DNA of 9,418 nt from Paludibacter sp. Lineage in GTDB: Bacteria > Bacteroidota > Bacteroidia > Bacteroidales > Paludibacteraceae. Positions 7,290-9,418 of the stretch are shown one piece after another. How positions within the stretch are numbered: the stretch's first letter is position 1; every line of letters starts with the position of its first letter. The notes below the pieces were generated by a model. The model saw only the letters and a list, made by a program, of their open reading frames with translations. It did not search any database and had not been told where the DNA came from. Both the position numbers and the translations under genes were made by a program. The stretch lies in NCBI GenBank assembly GCA_028748945.1, contig JAQTOL010000097.1, positions 1-9,418 on the forward strand, written 5' to 3'.

Positions 7290-7700
7290 ATGTCATTTCA
7301 AACTGAATTCTCATTACGTCAACGAAATCGTGGATTTCATCTGATAACCGATGAAATTGTTGCTCATTTGACTAAACTACCTGATATAGGGATATTACAT
7401 TTGTTTTTGAAACACACTTCGGCTGCATTGACAATTAACGAAAATGTCGACCCTGATGTACAGACCGATATGGGACAAATTTTCGAACATTTAATAAAAG
7501 ATCAGGAGCCTTTTCTGGTACATACACTTGAAGGTGACGATGATATGACGGCGCATGCCAAATCGACCTTAACCGGTGTATCGCTTACCATTCCAATCAC
7601 TAACGGCCGTCTAAATCTTGGAACATGGCAGGGAATTTATCTTTGTGAGTTCAGAGACAGGGGTAAAGTCCGAAAAATCATTGCAACTGTAATTGGTTGA
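7290..7700 (+). CDS. yjbQ: YjbQ/UPF0047-family protein (secondary thiamine-phosphate synthase enzyme family)
   Basis: This 136-aa protein is full length for the single-domain YjbQ family. Its signatures are present: HTSAALTINENVDPDV (42-57) with the invariant His, EGDDDMTAHAKSTLTG (81-96) and LGTWQGIYLCEFRDRG (110-125). The family forms small trimeric proteins with a conserved His/Asp cluster. The E. coli member has weak thiamine-phosphate synthase activity in vivo, but its true role is unsettled, so the product name should be read with caution. The ATG at 7290 begins immediately before the conserved FQTEFSLRQRNRGFHLIT strand. It stands alone on the plus strand and converges on the hemerythrin gene, with 10 bp between stop codons and no visible terminator. 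No thiamine gene or TPP riboswitch is seen nearby. Confidence 0.93.
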   Translation: MSFQTEFSLRQRNRGFHLITDEIVAHLTKLPDIGILHLFLKHTSAALTINENVDPDVQTDMGQIFEHLIKDQEPFLVHTLEGDDDMTAHAKSTLTGVSLTIPITNGRLNLGTWQGIYLCEFRDRGKVRKIIATVIG

Positions 7701-7710
7701 AAAAGACAGA

Positions 7711-8262
7711 TCAGTTTGGATATTTCCTTTTTAAGTCATTCAGCAGTCTTGAGTAATGTTCATTAAAGCTATGAACTTCAATCATTTCTTCAATTTGTTG
7801 AAATTGCCTTAAAATCTCATGTTGTTTCTCTATTGTCAGGCTATTATTTACAATCGGGTAAATAATATTGACTTCTTTTTGGATATGATTCTTTTCTAAA
7901 ACAACATAATTCTTTAAACTCTCAGCCAGCATTTCACTTGAAAATGCGTGTCCGATTTTACATTTTACAATGCAATTATTGATGTCATTCAAATAGTTCC
8001 TGGTAAGAACATGTTCATAGGACATAAGGCTAATTACTTCTTTATCAATAGGAATTTCCGCTAATGAAAGTGCCGGATAAAACACATCTTCTTTTTCATG
8101 ATGGCTCTTTTCTATATAATTTTTCAAAAAATCAATAATTTCCTCAATATCATCCGTATAGAAAACCTTTTTAGATTTTATTCGGTCAGCAATTTTACTC
8201 ATAATACCGAGTAACTCGTCGATTACTAAATGCTCATTGATTAAATTTTCAGTTGGTGTCAT
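7711..8262 (-). CDS. Hemerythrin (HHE) domain protein
   Basis: This 183-aa all-helical protein carries the full set of expected di-iron ligands: His11 (NEHLVID), His54 and Glu58 (HHEKEDVFYPAL), His83 (YEHVLTRNYL), and His125 and Glu129 (HIQKEVNIIYP). Proteins of this family bind O2, NO or iron in the cytoplasm; which of these applies here cannot be told. A C-terminal extension of about 45 residues (from about 140), charged and helical, follows the four-helix bundle and contains further His residues. No signal peptide or membrane helix is present. The ATG at 8262 is the only suitable start. A candidate promoter lies 60 bp upstream. It is monocistronic and ends 10 bp from the stop of the convergent YjbQ-family gene. 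Confidence 0.9.
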   Translation of the reverse strand: MTPTENLINEHLVIDELLGIMSKIADRIKSKKVFYTDDIEEIIDFLKNYIEKSHHEKEDVFYPALSLAEIPIDKEVISLMSYEHVLTRNYLNDINNCIVKCKIGHAFSSEMLAESLKNYVVLEKNHIQKEVNIIYPIVNNSLTIEKQHEILRQFQQIEEMIEVHSFNEHYSRLLNDLKRKYPN

Positions 8263-8321
8263 AAATTTCTTCTTTTAAAAGTTTGTTATACGGTTATAAT
8301 AATTTATCCGGATTGTTCTAT

Positions 8322-8329
8322 CAAAATTA
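8322..8329 (-). promoter_or_regulatory. -7 box candidate for the hemerythrin gene
   Basis: On the minus strand this reads TAATTTTG, matching TAnnTTTG, 59 bp before the hemerythrin ATG. A TTTG (8348-8345) lies 15 bp further upstream, shorter than the usual 19-21 bp spacing to a -33 element. Confidence 0.35.
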
Positions 8330-8571
8330 GTTCCATCTTAACTTCAAACTACTTTGAAAGTTGCTTTTTGACCTGAAATTACGTTAGTTTAAAAATTAAA
8401 GTTTATTCTTTCAACATAATAAACTATTGATACCCTTAAATATATGATATTGTTAAATTGAATTTTTAAAACCAAATATATTAAAGTTTTACTCGTTGAT
8501 CGGTGGAAATAGACCGGATATAAACAAACAATTAAACAAGCAACACTTAAATATAATTAAACTACAGATAA

Positions 8572-8588
8572 ATATTATTCAATAATAT
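8572..8588 (+). repeat. 17-bp perfect palindrome upstream of the DUF2089 promoter
   Basis: ATATTATTCAATAATAT has two exact 8-bp arms around a single C. It ends 23 bp before the -7 box at 8612, so it overlaps the region where the -33 element should be. That is a suitable place for a repressor or activator site, possibly autoregulation by the HTH protein encoded downstream. It contains A and T only apart from the centre, so chance occurrence in this DNA is possible. Confidence 0.35.
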
Positions 8589-8611
8589 ATGGATAATAAT
8601 AAAATGTTTAT

Positions 8612-8619
8612 TACTTTTG
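8612..8619 (+). promoter_or_regulatory. -7 box of the DUF2089 gene
   Basis: TACTTTTG followed by CAG is a very typical Bacteroidota promoter -7 sequence. It lies 21 bp before the ATG at 8641, so the leader would be short. ATATGG is 19 bp upstream in place of a canonical -33 TTTG. The box contains a TTG (8617) that opens the reading frame early and can mislead start calling. Confidence 0.55.
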
Positions 8620-8640
8620 CAGAAAATAAATTCAAATTCT

Positions 8641-8907
8641 ATGTTACCTACTTATTGTCCGGGTTGTCATGCACAACTCAAAGTTAAATGTTTGAAATGC
8701 GAAAGTTGTCAGACAGAGGTTACCGGCTCTTATGACTTGCCAGTGTTGGCATTGTTACCGGAGTTGGATCAGCAGTTTATTATCCGGTTCGTGAAAAACA
8801 GCGGAAGTTTGAAAGAAATGGCTTCGGAACTGAAACTAAGTTATCCTACAGTCAGAAATATGTTGAATGATGTTATATCCAAGATTGAAAGCTATGAAAA
8901 GGAATAA
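8641..8907 (+). CDS. DUF2089-type zinc-ribbon/HTH small protein, probable transcriptional regulator
   Basis: The start is taken at the ATG 8641 (88 aa); the frame opens earlier at TTG 8617, but that codon lies in the promoter -7 box. The N-terminus is a zinc ribbon: CPGC (Cys6, Cys9) and CESC (Cys20, Cys23), with an extra Cys17. A short linker (GSYDLPVLALLPELDQQFII) is followed by a helix-turn-helix at about 55-80 (GSLKEMASELKLSYPTVRN, then DVISKIE) resembling sigma region 4. This ribbon-linker-HTH layout is that of DUF2089 proteins, whose function is not established. DNA binding is a structural inference. The stop codon overlaps the next gene by 14 nt, pointing to translational coupling with a membrane protein, so the pair may act together. 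Confidence 0.85.
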   Translation: MLPTYCPGCHAQLKVKCLKCESCQTEVTGSYDLPVLALLPELDQQFIIRFVKNSGSLKEMASELKLSYPTVRNMLNDVISKIESYEKE

Positions 8908-9418
8908 TTATTGGGAATTATTGTTGAATCCATTTACCCGCATTGCAGGCTTACAGGCGTTTGGACTGGGTTTAGTATTTGTAATACTTATGGGAATCAT
9001 CGGAACATTTAGCCATGTTCGTTTTGACGGAGTTATTGATATGCATTTAGTTAATCAAATGACATTCATACAATCTTTTACTTTACTAGCCATCGATATT
9101 CTCAGCATAGTGATAGTTATGTGGATTACCGGGGTAATTGTCTCAGGAAAAATCAGGTTTATAGATATTCTGGGCACCATGACATTGGCAAAAGCCCCTT
9201 TCATAATCCTTGCCATAGCCGGATTTTTTACCAAATCACCGGACCAGACAGAAATCCTTAAAAATCCAGGTATAATACTTAATTCAGTATCATTTATTTT
9301 TCTGCTGATCCTGACACTTCCTGTTATGATATGGAGTATCATTTTGATGTTAAATGCACTCAAAGTATCCTGCGATATAAAAGGAAGTAAATTGACCGCA
9401 ACATTTATAATTGCTTTA
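8894..9418 (+). CDS. Multi-pass membrane protein, YIP1-like (cut by right window edge)
   Basis: ATG at 8894 lies inside the end of the DUF2089 gene (14-nt overlap, different frame), and the frame is open for 175 codons to the edge. The start MKRNNYWELLLNPFTRIAGL resembles the cytoplasmic N-terminus of prokaryotic YIP1-domain proteins (LNPFxRI before the first helix). Hydrophobic segments lie at about 17-39, 58-84, 97-112 and 127-155, and a fifth begins near 167. There is no signal peptide and no recognisable catalytic motif. Function is unknown. The overlap suggests the two proteins are made in step, perhaps as a membrane sensor and its cytoplasmic partner, but nothing in the sequence proves that. 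YIP1 assignment is from general resemblance. Confidence 0.75.
   Translation, partial: MKRNNYWELLLNPFTRIAGLQAFGLGLVFVILMGIIGTFSHVRFDGVIDMHLVNQMTFIQSFTLLAIDILSIVIVMWITGVIVSGKIRFIDILGTMTLAKAPFIILAIAGFFTKSPDQTEILKNPGIILNSVSFIFLLILTLPVMIWSIILMLNALKVSCDIKGSKLTATFIIAL

Larger units (their letters stand above)
8263..8640. other. 378-bp AT-rich divergent spacer
   Basis: Lies between the hemerythrin gene and the DUF2089 gene. It holds one -7 box candidate for each direction (8322-8329 minus, 8612-8619 plus), a 17-bp palindrome just upstream of the latter, and a small island richer in G+C at about 8494-8520 with a short 4-bp hairpin (CGGT/ACCG). No ORF or known RNA family was recognised in it. Confidence 0.6.

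Noticed and set aside
8501..8516. CGGT/ACCG hairpin in a slightly G+C-richer island, considered as a riboswitch or small RNA
   Set aside because: The stem is only 4 bp with an 8-nt loop, and no known RNA family core could be recognised around it.
9055..9363. 102-aa minus-strand ORF at the right end
   Set aside because: It is antisense to the membrane-protein frame that starts at 8894, which has clear hydrophobic segments and an overlapping upstream partner. The minus-strand frame has no such support.

Overview
The window is AT-rich DNA of a Bacteroidota, most likely Bacteroidales. Three things point there: a SusC/SusD pair, an ECF sigma/FecR anti-sigma pair of the Bacteroidota type, and several TAnnTTTG promoter -7 boxes. 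The genus cannot be fixed from the sequence alone.

Region 1 (1-6883, all on the minus strand, so read right to left) is the 5' part of a polysaccharide utilisation locus (PUL): ECF sigma factor, FecR-type anti-sigma factor, SusC TonB-dependent transducer with an N-terminal STN signalling domain, SusD surface glycan-binding lipoprotein, and the start of a GH20 beta-N-acetylhexosaminidase-like enzyme cut by the left window edge. The genes are compact (72, 116, 28 and 16 bp gaps). The expected logic is known for this class: glycan binding to SusC/D is sensed through the STN domain by the periplasmic part of FecR, the sigma factor is released, and the susCD-GH operon is induced. The GH20 gene suggests a substrate with terminal N-acetylhexosamine, such as host N/O-glycans or chitin fragments; that is inference.

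Region 2 (6884-8262) has a 406-bp AT-rich divergent spacer with promoter candidates and inverted repeats, then a plus-strand YjbQ-family gene converging at 10 bp on a minus-strand hemerythrin (HHE)-domain gene.

Region 3 (8263-9418) has a second divergent spacer of 378 bp with a -7 box for each direction, then a small zinc-ribbon/HTH protein of the DUF2089 type that overlaps by 14 nt a multi-pass membrane protein (YIP1-like) running off the right edge.

No gene here looks like a wholly new system. The points most worth a second look are regulatory: two gene starts where an apparent TTG start lies inside a promoter -7 box, a quasi-palindrome over the sigma-factor promoter, a perfect hairpin between fecR and susC, and the uncharacterised DUF2089/membrane-protein pair. 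No tRNA, rRNA, CRISPR array, insertion sequence or phage gene was seen.
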